DNA from: Bacteroidetes bacterium GWA2_32_17
GTDB taxonomy: Bacteria; Bacteroidota; Bacteroidia; Bacteroidales; GWA2-32-17
Direction of reading: 5' to 3'
DNA length: 50,508 bases
Assembly: GCA_001769035.1 (NCBI GenBank)
Contig: MENF01000145.1
Span: forward strand, 1 to 50,508
Part shown: positions 43,419-50,508 of the stretch, one piece after another
How positions within the stretch are numbered: position 1 is the stretch's first letter
How the letters are laid out: the number at the start of each line of letters is the position of its first letter
Notes under the pieces: model-generated
What the model saw: only the letters and a program-made list of their open reading frames with translations
Told to the model about the DNA's origin: nothing
Database searches by the model: none
Made by a program: the position numbers and the translations under genes

Positions 43419-46064
43419 TTATTGTTTAATTGTTAATACTTGTATTTGATTTTCGAGAGATTTAATTTTTGTTTCGGCATCAGATTTTTTGACTAATTCA
43501 ACCTTTACAACTTGTTCAGGGGCATTATCAACAAATTTTTGATTAGATAATTTACTATTTACAGATGTTAAAAAACCTTTAAGGTAATTGAGTTCCTGTT
43601 GCATTTTATTAACTTCATCTTCAATATTTATTTTAGTACTAATTGGAATAAAATAATCTATTGTATTAACCCTAAAAGATGCGGCATTTTCGATTTTTTG
43701 GGATGTTTGTATAACTCCGCTCAAATTACATAATTTTGAAATAATTGGCATTAATGCAGTTTCTACATTTTCGTTATTTGAGTTAAAAAATAATTCGATA
43801 GAATCTTTAACAGCAATTCCTTTTTCGGTTCTGATAGTACGAATATTTGAAACTATTTCTTTAATTTCTTCAAAATTATTTAGAAAATTATTTTTAAACG
43901 GTTCAGTTTTGGGCATATCAGAAACCATGATGCAATCTTTTTCATCTCTATCTTTTATCAAGTGCCAGATTTCTTCGGTAATAAAAGGTATAAAAGGATG
44001 CAACAATTTCATTAGTTTTTCAAAAAACTGCAAACTGTATTCTAAAGTTTTTTTATCAATTGGTTTTTGATAAGCTGGTTTAATTATTTCGAGATACCAT
44101 GATGAAAACTCATCCCAAAATAATTTGTAAATTTCCATAAGTGCTTCCGAAATTCTGTACTTCGAAAAGTCATCATTAACATTTTCAATAGTTTTATTTA
44201 ATTTAGAAGTAAACCATTCTACAGCAATTTTCGAATGTTCGGGTTGTTCAATATTTTCGTCAATTTGCCATTGATTAACAAGTCTAAATGCATTCCAGAT
44301 TTTGTTGCCAAAATTACGTCCTTGTTCCATAAGTGCCTCATCAAATGGCAAATCGTTACCAGCAGGCGAACATAACAACATGCCAACACGAACGCCATCG
44401 GCTCCATATTTTTCTATTAATTCTATTGGGTCGGGTGAGTTGCCGAGGGATTTCGACATTTTTCGTCCTTGTTTATCTCTAACAATACCAGTAAGATAAA
44501 CATTTGAAAAAGGTTTGTCGCCAACAAATTCGTAGCCTGCAATTATCATTCGCGCAACCCAAAAAAACAAAATTTCGGGAGCAGTAATTAAATCATTTGT
44601 TGGATAATAATATTTAATTTCGGCATTGTTTGGTTTGTTTATTCCATCAAAAACAGAAATTGGCCAAAGCCACGATGAAAACCAAGTATCGAGAACATCT
44701 TCGTCTTGTTTTAAATCTGATTCAGTGATATCTGGAAACTTATTATTTGCAAGGATTAAAGCATCTGTTAAATCTTTAGCAATAACAAATTCATTTGTGT
44801 TTTTAATATACCAAGCAGGTATTCGATGCCCCCACCACAACTGCCGACTAATGCACCAATCTTTTACATTTTCTAACCAATACTTATATGTATTCTTATA
44901 CTTTGCGGGAATAATTTGGATGTTGTTATTTAAAACATTTTTTAAAGCCGGAACTGAAAGCTCCTTCATCTTAACAAACCACTGTAATGAAAGTTTTGGT
45001 TCAATTACAGAATTTGTTCTTTCTGAATAACCAATTTTATTATTATATGGCTCAATTTTTACCAAATTCCCTGCTTTTTCAAGTTCTGGAACAATTTGTT
45101 TTTTAGCAACGAAGCGATCTAGGCCAATAAACAATTGAGCTTTTTCACTTAAGGTACCATCATCATTAAAAATATCAATATTTTCGAGAAGGTGTTTTAT
45201 TCCTAATTGATAATCATTGATATCATGAGCAGGTGTGATTTTTAGAGCACCAGTTCCAAATTCACGATCAACATATTCATCAAAAATAATAGGCACGATA
45301 CGATTCACTAAAGGAACAATAACTTTTTTGCCTTTCAAATGAGCATATCTTTCATCTTCCGGGTGAACGCAAACTGCAGTATCTCCAAGTATAGTCTCCG
45401 GACGAGTTGTGGCAATTGTTATAAAATTTTCTGAATCAACAATTTTATATCTAACATAATATAAATTCGATTGTTCTTCGCGATATAAAACTTCTTCGTC
45501 GGAAACGGCAGTTTTTGCTTGCGGGTCCCAATTTACCATTCGAATACCACGATAAATTAATCCTTTTTTATATAACTTTATAAAAACGTTTATTACACTT
45601 TCCGATAATTTTTCGTCCATTGTAAAGCTTGTGCGTTCCCAATCGCACGATGCACCAAGTTTTTTAAGTTGTTCTAAAATTATACCACCATGTTTTTCTT
45701 TCCATTCCCATGCATGTTTTAAAAACTCATCGCGAGAAAGTGATTTTTTATCAATGCCTTGTTCTTTTAATTTTGCAACCACTTTTGCTTCAGTAGCAAT
45801 AGATGCATGATCGGTGCCTGGAACCCAACAAGCATTTTTTCCTAACATTCTGGCTCTGCGAATAAGCACATCTTGCAACGTGTTATTAAGCATGTGCCCC
45901 ATGTGTAAAACTCCTGTAACATTTGGTGGTGGAATTACAATTGTATATCGTAAGTCGCGAGGTTTATCATCAGGTACAGAATGGAAAAAGCCATTTTGGA
46001 GCCAGTAACTATACCATTTATCTTCAATTAAAGCAGGATTATATTTTGAAGGAATTTCTTTCAT
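43419..46064 (-). CDS. valS: Valyl-tRNA synthetase
   Basis: An 881-residue class I synthetase charging tRNA-Val. The HIGH-type motif is HMGH at 54-57 in PPNVTGVLHMGHML, and KMSKS is at 535-539 in GRKMSKSLGNSPDP. The editing domain includes TTRPETILGDTAVCVHP. The C-terminal ~70 residues form the ValS coiled-coil arm (INIEDEVNKMQQELNYLKGFL). The protein is complete and of normal length. The start has a -7 box TATTTTTG about 22 bp upstream. Confidence 0.98.
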   Translation of the reverse strand: MKEIPSKYNPALIEDKWYSYWLQNGFFHSVPDDKPRDLRYTIVIPPPNVTGVLHMGHMLNNTLQDVLIRRARMLGKNACWVPGTDHASIATEAKVVAKLKEQGIDKKSLSRDEFLKHAWEWKEKHGGIILEQLKKLGASCDWERTSFTMDEKLSESVINVFIKLYKKGLIYRGIRMVNWDPQAKTAVSDEEVLYREEQSNLYYVRYKIVDSENFITIATTRPETILGDTAVCVHPEDERYAHLKGKKVIVPLVNRIVPIIFDEYVDREFGTGALKITPAHDINDYQLGIKHLLENIDIFNDDGTLSEKAQLFIGLDRFVAKKQIVPELEKAGNLVKIEPYNNKIGYSERTNSVIEPKLSLQWFVKMKELSVPALKNVLNNNIQIIPAKYKNTYKYWLENVKDWCISRQLWWGHRIPAWYIKNTNEFVIAKDLTDALILANNKFPDITESDLKQDEDVLDTWFSSWLWPISVFDGINKPNNAEIKYYYPTNDLITAPEILFFWVARMIIAGYEFVGDKPFSNVYLTGIVRDKQGRKMSKSLGNSPDPIELIEKYGADGVRVGMLLCSPAGNDLPFDEALMEQGRNFGNKIWNAFRLVNQWQIDENIEQPEHSKIAVEWFTSKLNKTIENVNDDFSKYRISEALMEIYKLFWDEFSSWYLEIIKPAYQKPIDKKTLEYSLQFFEKLMKLLHPFIPFITEEIWHLIKDRDEKDCIMVSDMPKTEPFKNNFLNNFEEIKEIVSNIRTIRTEKGIAVKDSIELFFNSNNENVETALMPIISKLCNLSGVIQTSQKIENAASFRVNTIDYFIPISTKINIEDEVNKMQQELNYLKGFLTSVNSKLSNQKFVDNAPEQVVKVELVKKSDAETKIKSLENQIQVLTIKQ

Positions 46065-46085
46065 TAATTACATTTACAAAGATTG

Positions 46086-46093
46086 CAAAAATA
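46086..46093 (-). promoter_or_regulatory. -7 box of valS
   Basis: Minus-strand TATTTTTG fits TAnnTTTG. Confidence 0.5.
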
Positions 46094-46240
46094 TAAATTT
46101 ATACATTAATTATCTGATTAAAATTATAAAAAGATGAAAAATTTTAATCTTACACTATAATATTGATGATTCTGTAAATACAATTTTCAAATTTTAAATA
46201 AATTCCAATTAAAAAACATTTTTCAACCTAAAATAATAAT

Positions 46241-46248
46241 TAACTTTG
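46241..46248 (+). promoter_or_regulatory. -7 box of the alpha-oxoamine synthase gene
   Basis: TAACTTTG fits TAnnTTTG and lies 26 bp upstream of the ATG at 46275. Confidence 0.6.
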
Positions 46249-46274
46249 CAGGTTATAAACTAAACCTTATAAAA

Positions 46275-47519
46275 ATGGATATTTTTGATAGAATTAAAAC
46301 ACAAAAAGGTGAACTTGGGCAATATCAGAGTGTTGCCCATGGTTATTTTACCTTCCCAAAATTAGAAGGTGAAATTGCACCTCGCATGAAATTTCGTGGT
46401 AATGAAGTATTAACATGGAGTTTAAACAATTATTTAGGATTAGCTAATCATCCTGAAGTTAGAAAAGCAGATGCTGAAGGAGCTGAAAAATGGGGTTTGG
46501 CTTATCCAATGGGAGCAAGAATGATGTCAGGACACACTTCACTTCATGAAGAATTAGAACAAAAACTTGCCAAGTTTGAAGGAAAAGAAGATGCATATTT
46601 ACTTAACTTTGGTTATCAGGGAATGGTTTCTATACTTGACTCTTTATTAACCAGAAATGATGTTGTAGTTTACGATAGTGGTGCACACGCTTGTATTATT
46701 GACGGTTTACGTATGCACATTGGTAAACGTTTTGTGTTTCCTCATAACAACATTGACAAATTACGTTTACAATTACAACATGCAACAAAAGTTGCCGAAC
46801 AAACCAAAGGAGGAATCCTTTTAATTACTGAAGGTGTTTTTGGAATGGCAGGCGATTTAGGTAAATTAAAAGAGATTGCAGATCTTAAAAAAGAATTTAA
46901 TTTTCGTTTTATGATTGATGATGCTCATGGTTTTGGCACAATGGGTGCAACTGGAGCAGGAACAGGCGAACATTTTGGGGTTCAAGACAAAATAGATATT
47001 TATTTTGCAACTTTTGCAAAATCAATGGCAGGTATCGGAGGATTTGTTGCGTCGAACGAAACAGTTGTTGACTATTTAAGATATAGTATGCGTTCGCAAG
47101 TTTACGCAAAATCGTTACCAATGCCTATGGTTTTTGGTGCATTAAAACGTTTAGAACTTTTACAAACTCATCCAGAAATTCGCGAACATCTTTGGGAAAT
47201 TGTTAGAGCTATTCAAAGCGGATTAAAAGCTGAAGGATTTGATCTTGGCAATACTCAATCGCCTGTTACACCTGTATTCTTAGATGGTGGCATACCAGAA
47301 GCTACAAATTTATCTTTCGATTTACGCGAAAATTACAAAGTATTTTGCTCAATAGTGCTTTATCCAGTTGTTCCTAAAGGTGTTATAATGTTAAGAATAA
47401 TTCCAACTGCTGCTCATTCTTTAGAAGATGTAGAATACACAATTAAAGCTTTTAAAGCAATAAAAGAAAATTTAAAAGCCGAAAAATATTCAAAAGAAAT
47501 ACTTGCAAAAGTAAGATAA
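46275..47519 (+). CDS. PLP-dependent alpha-oxoamine synthase (serine palmitoyltransferase or 2-amino-3-ketobutyrate CoA ligase type)
   Basis: A 414-residue fold-type I PLP enzyme condensing an amino acid with an acyl-CoA. TWSLNNYLGLANHPEV, GARMMSGHTSLHEELEQKLAKFEG, FMIDDAHGFGTMGATGAGTGEHFG and FATFAKSMAGIGGF (PLP lysine Lys249) are the family hallmarks. In Bacteroidota this family includes serine palmitoyltransferase for sphingolipids, threonine-pathway KBL and biotin BioF. The sequence does not settle which; no bio or tdh gene is nearby. The gene is monocistronic and its 3' side is the 888-bp repeat field. Confidence 0.85.
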   Translation: MDIFDRIKTQKGELGQYQSVAHGYFTFPKLEGEIAPRMKFRGNEVLTWSLNNYLGLANHPEVRKADAEGAEKWGLAYPMGARMMSGHTSLHEELEQKLAKFEGKEDAYLLNFGYQGMVSILDSLLTRNDVVVYDSGAHACIIDGLRMHIGKRFVFPHNNIDKLRLQLQHATKVAEQTKGGILLITEGVFGMAGDLGKLKEIADLKKEFNFRFMIDDAHGFGTMGATGAGTGEHFGVQDKIDIYFATFAKSMAGIGGFVASNETVVDYLRYSMRSQVYAKSLPMPMVFGALKRLELLQTHPEIREHLWEIVRAIQSGLKAEGFDLGNTQSPVTPVFLDGGIPEATNLSFDLRENYKVFCSIVLYPVVPKGVIMLRIIPTAAHSLEDVEYTIKAFKAIKENLKAEKYSKEILAKVR

Positions 47520-47614
47520 TTAAAAGCTCCACTATTCAGGCTGTCTAAAAACCTTATTTGTAACTATTCAGTATGCGTAAAAATTGTCACGCAAAGTCGC
47601 AAAGTTCGCAATTT

Positions 47615-47738
47615 ACCCCGTTAGATAATTGCTCTTTAAAATAGTTCACTCTTTTTTTAACTATCTCACGGGGTGAACCCCGTTATATAATTCCTATAGA
47701 AATGTGGTATGAAAATAAAAATTGGTATCCAACGGGGT
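47615..47738. repeat. Two adjacent ACCCCGTT...AACGGGGT hairpins
   Basis: The first (47615-47674) has arms ACCCCGTTAGATA / TATCTCACGGGGT. The second (47677-47738) has arms ACCCCGTTATATA / TATCCAACGGGGT. Each is ~60 nt long with an A/T-rich loop. The first shares its inner text (AACTATCTC, CTCTTTTTTTAA) in inverted form with the hairpin inside cassette E2. A third relative lies at 20776-20837. They belong to the 47520-48407 gap, which has no gene. Confidence 0.8.
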
Positions 47739-47812
47739 TAATATAGAAAATTATAATAAGTAAAAAGAAAAAATGACTATGAGATTTTATGGTTTGAATA
47801 GTAAACACGCTG

Positions 47813-47865
47813 TAAGCACGCAATGAAAAAAATCATTAATGATTTTTTTTAACTTTGCGTGCTTA
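47813..47865. repeat. 'Empty' TAAGCACGCA palindrome
   Basis: Arms TAAGCACGCAA / TTGCGTGCTTA enclose an A/T palindrome AAAAAAATCATTAATGATTTTTTT. The same left arm, interrupted at the central ATT|AAT by another hairpin, occurs at 20751. Neighbouring AACTTTGCG words continue downstream. Confidence 0.8.
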
Positions 47866-48057
47866 AAACTTTGCGGGCATTGCGAGCTTTGCGTGACATA
47901 ATATTTGAGAGAAGAACTTGTATGTTAAATAAAAAATCAAATTAACTTTGACTCTGATTAGTTACCCTTATTTTTATCAAATATTGTTTTTGTAACATCT
48001 TATAAACATGTATATTTGAAAAATGATTTAAGGTGGGTTCTAAAAATTAATAATTTC

Positions 48058-48230
48058 GTCATGGCAGGCTGTCATCTTGAGCTTGTCGAAAGACTGCCGT
48101 CTCTTCACTCCAATTTTAAAGGAGATTATTCGCTATCGCATAGTAGCAAAAGCATTGCTTCTTTAAGAAGCAATGCTTTTATTTGAATAGATTCCTGCTG
48201 GAGTTTACCCCGTACTTTGATACGGGGAAG
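48058..48230. repeat. Mixed repeat words and two hairpins in the convergent gap
   Basis: TCATCTTGAGCTTGTCGAAA (48073-48092), a short word often seen repeated in Bacteroidota genomes, is followed by a perfect 33-bp hairpin. Its arms are AAAAGCATTGCTTCTT / AAGAAGCAATGCTTTT with a 1-nt loop (48148-48180). A smaller hairpin CCCCGTA...TACGGGG lies at 48208-48227. The long hairpin could terminate transcripts from either side. ORF 48205..48411 is not supported. Confidence 0.65.
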
Positions 48231-48407
48231 GAATGACGTAAATGTAGCGTATTTTTAGAAGTCCCCTTAATAAAAAATTGAAGTTTTTAAACAGACTGCC
48301 GTTAGCAGAATACTTTAAGGTTTGTAGATTTAATTGTAATTTCATGAGATTTTTTTCAAAATATTTGCTAATTTTTGAATTATTCTCTTTGTATATACTG
48401 ATAAATC

Positions 48408-49106
48408 TCAATTTTTTGATTTGAAATCCGTTATATGTTTAATTGTAGTAACCTCATCTATAATTTTTCCATCCTGCATCACAAAAATTCTATCCGAAAC
48501 ATTGGCAAGCTCAGTATTATGTGTTACAATAACAAATGTCTGATTAAAGCGTTCACGCAACGACAATAACAAACTAAAAAATTCCTGAGTATTTGCAGAA
48601 TCTAAATTTCCTGTTGGCTCGTCGGCTAACACAACTTTCGGATTATTTATTAATGCACGGGCAATTGCAACCCGCTGATTTTCGCCACCCGATAATTGTT
48701 TTGGTTTATTATTAGAACGGTCTAAAACATTTAAAAAACCAAGTAATTCTTTTGCACGATGTTCAACTTCTAAACGTGGATTATTTGCAATAAATCCGGG
48801 AATACATATATTTTCTAATGCAGTAAATTCAGGTAATAAATGATGGAATTGAAATACGAATCCTATGTTTTTATTTCGGAACCTTGCAAGCTGACGTTCA
48901 TTTAACTGCGAAATATTTGTTTCGTTCATAATTACCGAACCTGTATCGGGACGACTTAACGTTCCAATAATTTGAAGTAACGTGGTTTTTCCGGCACCGC
49001 TTGCACCTACAATCGAAATTATTTCACCCTTTTCGATTCGCATATCAATACCTTTTAAAGCCTGAAAGTCACCAAATGATTTTGTAATTCCTTTTGCCTC
49101 AATCAT
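48408..49106 (-). CDS. lolD: ABC transporter ATPase, LolD-like (lipoprotein release)
   Basis: About 232 residues from ATG 49106; the track start TTG is three codons earlier. Walker A is GASGAGKTT, the signature [15 protein letters not shown], and Walker [31 protein letters not shown] and [17 protein letters not shown] are typical of LolD/MacB-type ATPases. LolD with LolC/LolE extracts lipoproteins from the inner membrane for delivery to the outer membrane. No LolC/E gene is adjacent, so the partner must be encoded elsewhere. A TATCTTTG box 6-14 bp upstream of the ATG implies a very short or absent leader. Confidence 0.88.
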   Translation of the reverse strand: MIEAKGITKSFGDFQALKGIDMRIEKGEIISIVGASGAGKTTLLQIIGTLSRPDTGSVIMNETNISQLNERQLARFRNKNIGFVFQFHHLLPEFTALENICIPGFIANNPRLEVEHRAKELLGFLNVLDRSNNKPKQLSGGENQRVAIARALINNPKVVLADEPTGNLDSANTQEFFSLLLSLRERFNQTFVIVTHNTELANVSDRIFVMQDGKIIDEVTTIKHITDFKSKN

Positions 49107-49112
49107 AGTTTG

Positions 49113-49120
49113 CAAAGATA
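49113..49120 (-). promoter_or_regulatory. -7 box close to the lolD start
   Basis: Minus-strand TATCTTTG fits TAnnTTTG and ends 6 bp before ATG 49106, which predicts a nearly leaderless transcript if the box is used. Confidence 0.5.
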
Positions 49121-49191
49121 AAAATATAAGGCAAAAGAATAAACGGAATTTTTAAAAATAAATTTATTAATGTAAATTATAAATAAAAACG

Positions 49192-49199
49192 TAAATTTG
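49192..49199 (+). promoter_or_regulatory. -7 box of the metallophosphatase gene
   Basis: TAAATTTG fits TAnnTTTG and is 27 bp upstream of ATG 49227. It overlaps the TTG start used by the ORF track, which argues against that start. Confidence 0.55.
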
Positions 49200-49226
49200 T
49201 TTAAACAATTATTATTTGAAGAAAAA

Positions 49227-50357
49227 ATGATAAAATTTTACCTTTCCTTTTTATTAATCATTCCCTACACGTTGTTTGGACAAAAGTTTGCTATTATTGG
49301 CGATTTTAAAGGTGGCGATACAAATGCTTATCAGGTTTCGGTTTTAGTAAAAAGTTTTAACCCCGATTTTATTGTTACTACAGGCGACAATTATTCTCAA
49401 TATTTAGGAACTATTGATTATCAAATAGGACAGTTTTATCATGAGTATATTTCCCCTTATGTTGGCTCATACGGTGCAGGTGATACAGTTAACCGTTTTT
49501 TCCCAACACTTGGTAATCACGATTTGGAAGGAACCGGATTAACTGATTATCAGAATTATTTTTCTTTACCCGGAAACGAAAGATATTACGATTTTATTAA
49601 AGGTAATGTGCATTTTTTTATTCTTAACAGCGACACCTCCGAACCTGATGGAAATACCGATACCTCTGTTCAGGCAAGTTGGCTACAAAATGCATTGTTA
49701 AACTCAAACTCTTTTTATAATTTGGTTTTTTTACATCACCCGCCTTATTCTTCCGGTTTGCATGGAAGTAATATTTCTTCCCAGTGGCAATATAAAACAT
49801 GGGGTGCTACTGCTGTATTTGGCGGGCACGACCACGATTATGAAAGATTATTTATTGATAGTTTATCTTATTTTATTTGTGGTGCAAGTGGAAGCCCATT
49901 GTATAGCACTTTTAATAATTATCCGGGCACCCAAAAATTTTATTCCGATGACTTTGGAGCAATTATAGCAAATACAAATAACGACAGTATTAATTTTAAA
50001 TTTTACAATATAAAAGATTCTTTAATTGATTCGTTTTCTCTAAATAATACTCATTTGGGATTTAAAGCAGTAGATTATTATAACAAAGATAACAATTTGC
50101 AATTAAGCGTCTATCCCAATCCTTTTATAAACTCAATAAATATAAAATATTTTCTAACCAAAAGTAATGAAGTAAGTATTAATGTTTATGATGAATTTGG
50201 AAAAAGAATTAGGTTTATTCCGAAAGGAATTCAAAATATTGGTTACAATGAGCATATTTTAAATACCGAAAATTTTAATGAAGGAGTATATAGTATTGTA
50301 ATACAGCTAAATAATTATAATTTTGAAATTAGAGCAATAAAAATTAAAAAGAAATAA
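49227..50357 (+). CDS. Secreted purple-acid-phosphatase-like metallophosphoesterase with T9SS sorting domain
   Basis: 376 residues from ATG 49227. A signal peptide ends TLFGQ. The metallophosphoesterase domain has the motifs AIIGDFKGGD, TTGDN, LGNHDLEG, LHHPPYSSG and GGHDHDYER. The C-terminal ~80 residues begin LSVYPNPFINSINIKY and end with a basic tail, the form of a type IX secretion system type A sorting domain. The enzyme should therefore be exported across the outer membrane and act on phosphoesters at the surface or outside. It stands alone; repeat cassettes start 32 bp after its stop. Confidence 0.9.
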   Translation: MIKFYLSFLLIIPYTLFGQKFAIIGDFKGGDTNAYQVSVLVKSFNPDFIVTTGDNYSQYLGTIDYQIGQFYHEYISPYVGSYGAGDTVNRFFPTLGNHDLEGTGLTDYQNYFSLPGNERYYDFIKGNVHFFILNSDTSEPDGNTDTSVQASWLQNALLNSNSFYNLVFLHHPPYSSGLHGSNISSQWQYKTWGATAVFGGHDHDYERLFIDSLSYFICGASGSPLYSTFNNYPGTQKFYSDDFGAIIANTNNDSINFKFYNIKDSLIDSFSLNNTHLGFKAVDYYNKDNNLQLSVYPNPFINSINIKYFLTKSNEVSINVYDEFGKRIRFIPKGIQNIGYNEHILNTENFNEGVYSIVIQLNNYNFEIRAIKIKKK

Positions 50358-50389
50358 CGACTTACATATACTTAAAACGGTAAAAATTG

Positions 50390-50508
50390 GACATTATGGA
50401 CAAACACTATTTAGTGCCTGTCCATAAAGTCAAGAGTCTGAAATATAAAGTTCGATAACAAGGCTTGCGAAGTTTTGAAAACCTCACTGCCATTGTTTGT
50501 GTCCTCAC
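50390..50508. repeat. Solo TIR end followed by the start of another cassette (cut by window edge)
   Basis: GACATTATGGACAAACACTA (50390-50409) is a right end with no matching left end between it and the metallophosphatase stop. Directly after, TAGTGCCTGTCCATAAAGTC (50412-50431) starts a cassette like D: GCTTGCGAAGTTTTGAAAAC then TTGTTTGTGTCCTCAC at the window end. The right part is outside the window. Confidence 0.8.

Noticed and set aside
48205-48411. 68-aa minus-strand ORF after lolD
   Set aside because: It lies in the repeat field, begins in a hairpin and has no recognisable protein features.
1-50508. CRISPR array, tRNA or rRNA genes
   Set aside because: The repeats present are inverted or tandem words without regular spacers, and no cloverleaf or rRNA-like segment was noticed by eye. 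A covariance-model search would be decisive.

Overview
The window looks like a chromosome segment from an uncultured or little-studied member of the Bacteroidota. The DNA is very A+T-rich. Several genes are preceded by the Bacteroidota-type -7 promoter box (TAnnTTTG), and the stretches before start codons show no obvious Shine-Dalgarno signal. One secreted protein ends in a T9SS-type sorting domain, and many proteins (DUF1573, SPOR, PAP2-like, LolD, the PiT-DUF47 fusion) are typical of that phylum. Most of the ~40 genes are housekeeping or metabolic and are intact. No tRNA, rRNA or CRISPR array was seen.

Layout: 1-1005 is a cluster of hairpin-rich repeat cassettes. 1-12 kb carries mostly minus-strand genes: a secreted S9 peptidase, a GNAT protein, a MazF-like toxin with antitoxin, a PLP aminotransferase with a DUF1573 protein, a PAP2-like membrane protein, sigma-54 (rpoN) and asnS. 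At 12-20.5 kb on the plus strand come a transposase remnant, glyS, pseB with a truncated pseC, and a leucine-degradation set (mccB, methylglutaconyl-CoA hydratase, mccA) interrupted by an ORF6N gene. At 21-29 kb lie a beta-carbonic anhydrase, a PiT phosphate transporter divergent from a 10-TM metal exporter, a 5'-nucleotidase, a LEA14-like lipoprotein, a double universal stress protein and a SPOR protein. At 29-33 kb on the minus strand are a flippase, pnp and rpsO. At 33.4-38.8 kb a fused restriction-modification enzyme and a LuxE-like ligase sit between two same-orientation repeat cassettes. At 39-46 kb on the minus strand are an ABC-2 exporter, a DUF6125-like protein, phosphate butyryltransferase, a lipoprotein and valS. 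The end holds an alpha-oxoamine synthase, an 888-bp repeat field, LolD and a secreted metallophosphatase.

The most unusual content is between the genes. A family of 146-322-bp cassettes shares ~20-bp terminal inverted repeats (TAGTGTCTGTCCATAATGTC and close variants). They lie mainly at gene 3' ends and between convergent genes, and in one case supply a stop codon. The cassettes contain other hairpins inserted into them. The same hairpins recur elsewhere, including what look like an empty and a filled version of one site (47.8 kb versus 20.75 kb). A 14-bp palindrome CCGATAGCTATCGG occurs five times: in cassettes, inside a coding sequence and at the end of the truncated pseC. One 304-bp block is tandemly duplicated without visible differences. 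Together these suggest a layered system of small palindromic mobile or recombining elements whose driving enzyme is not in the window.

Gene starts were moved from the ORF track where the track used TTG and a downstream ATG fits the protein family and the promoter position. All family assignments come from reading the translations and motifs; no database search was possible.
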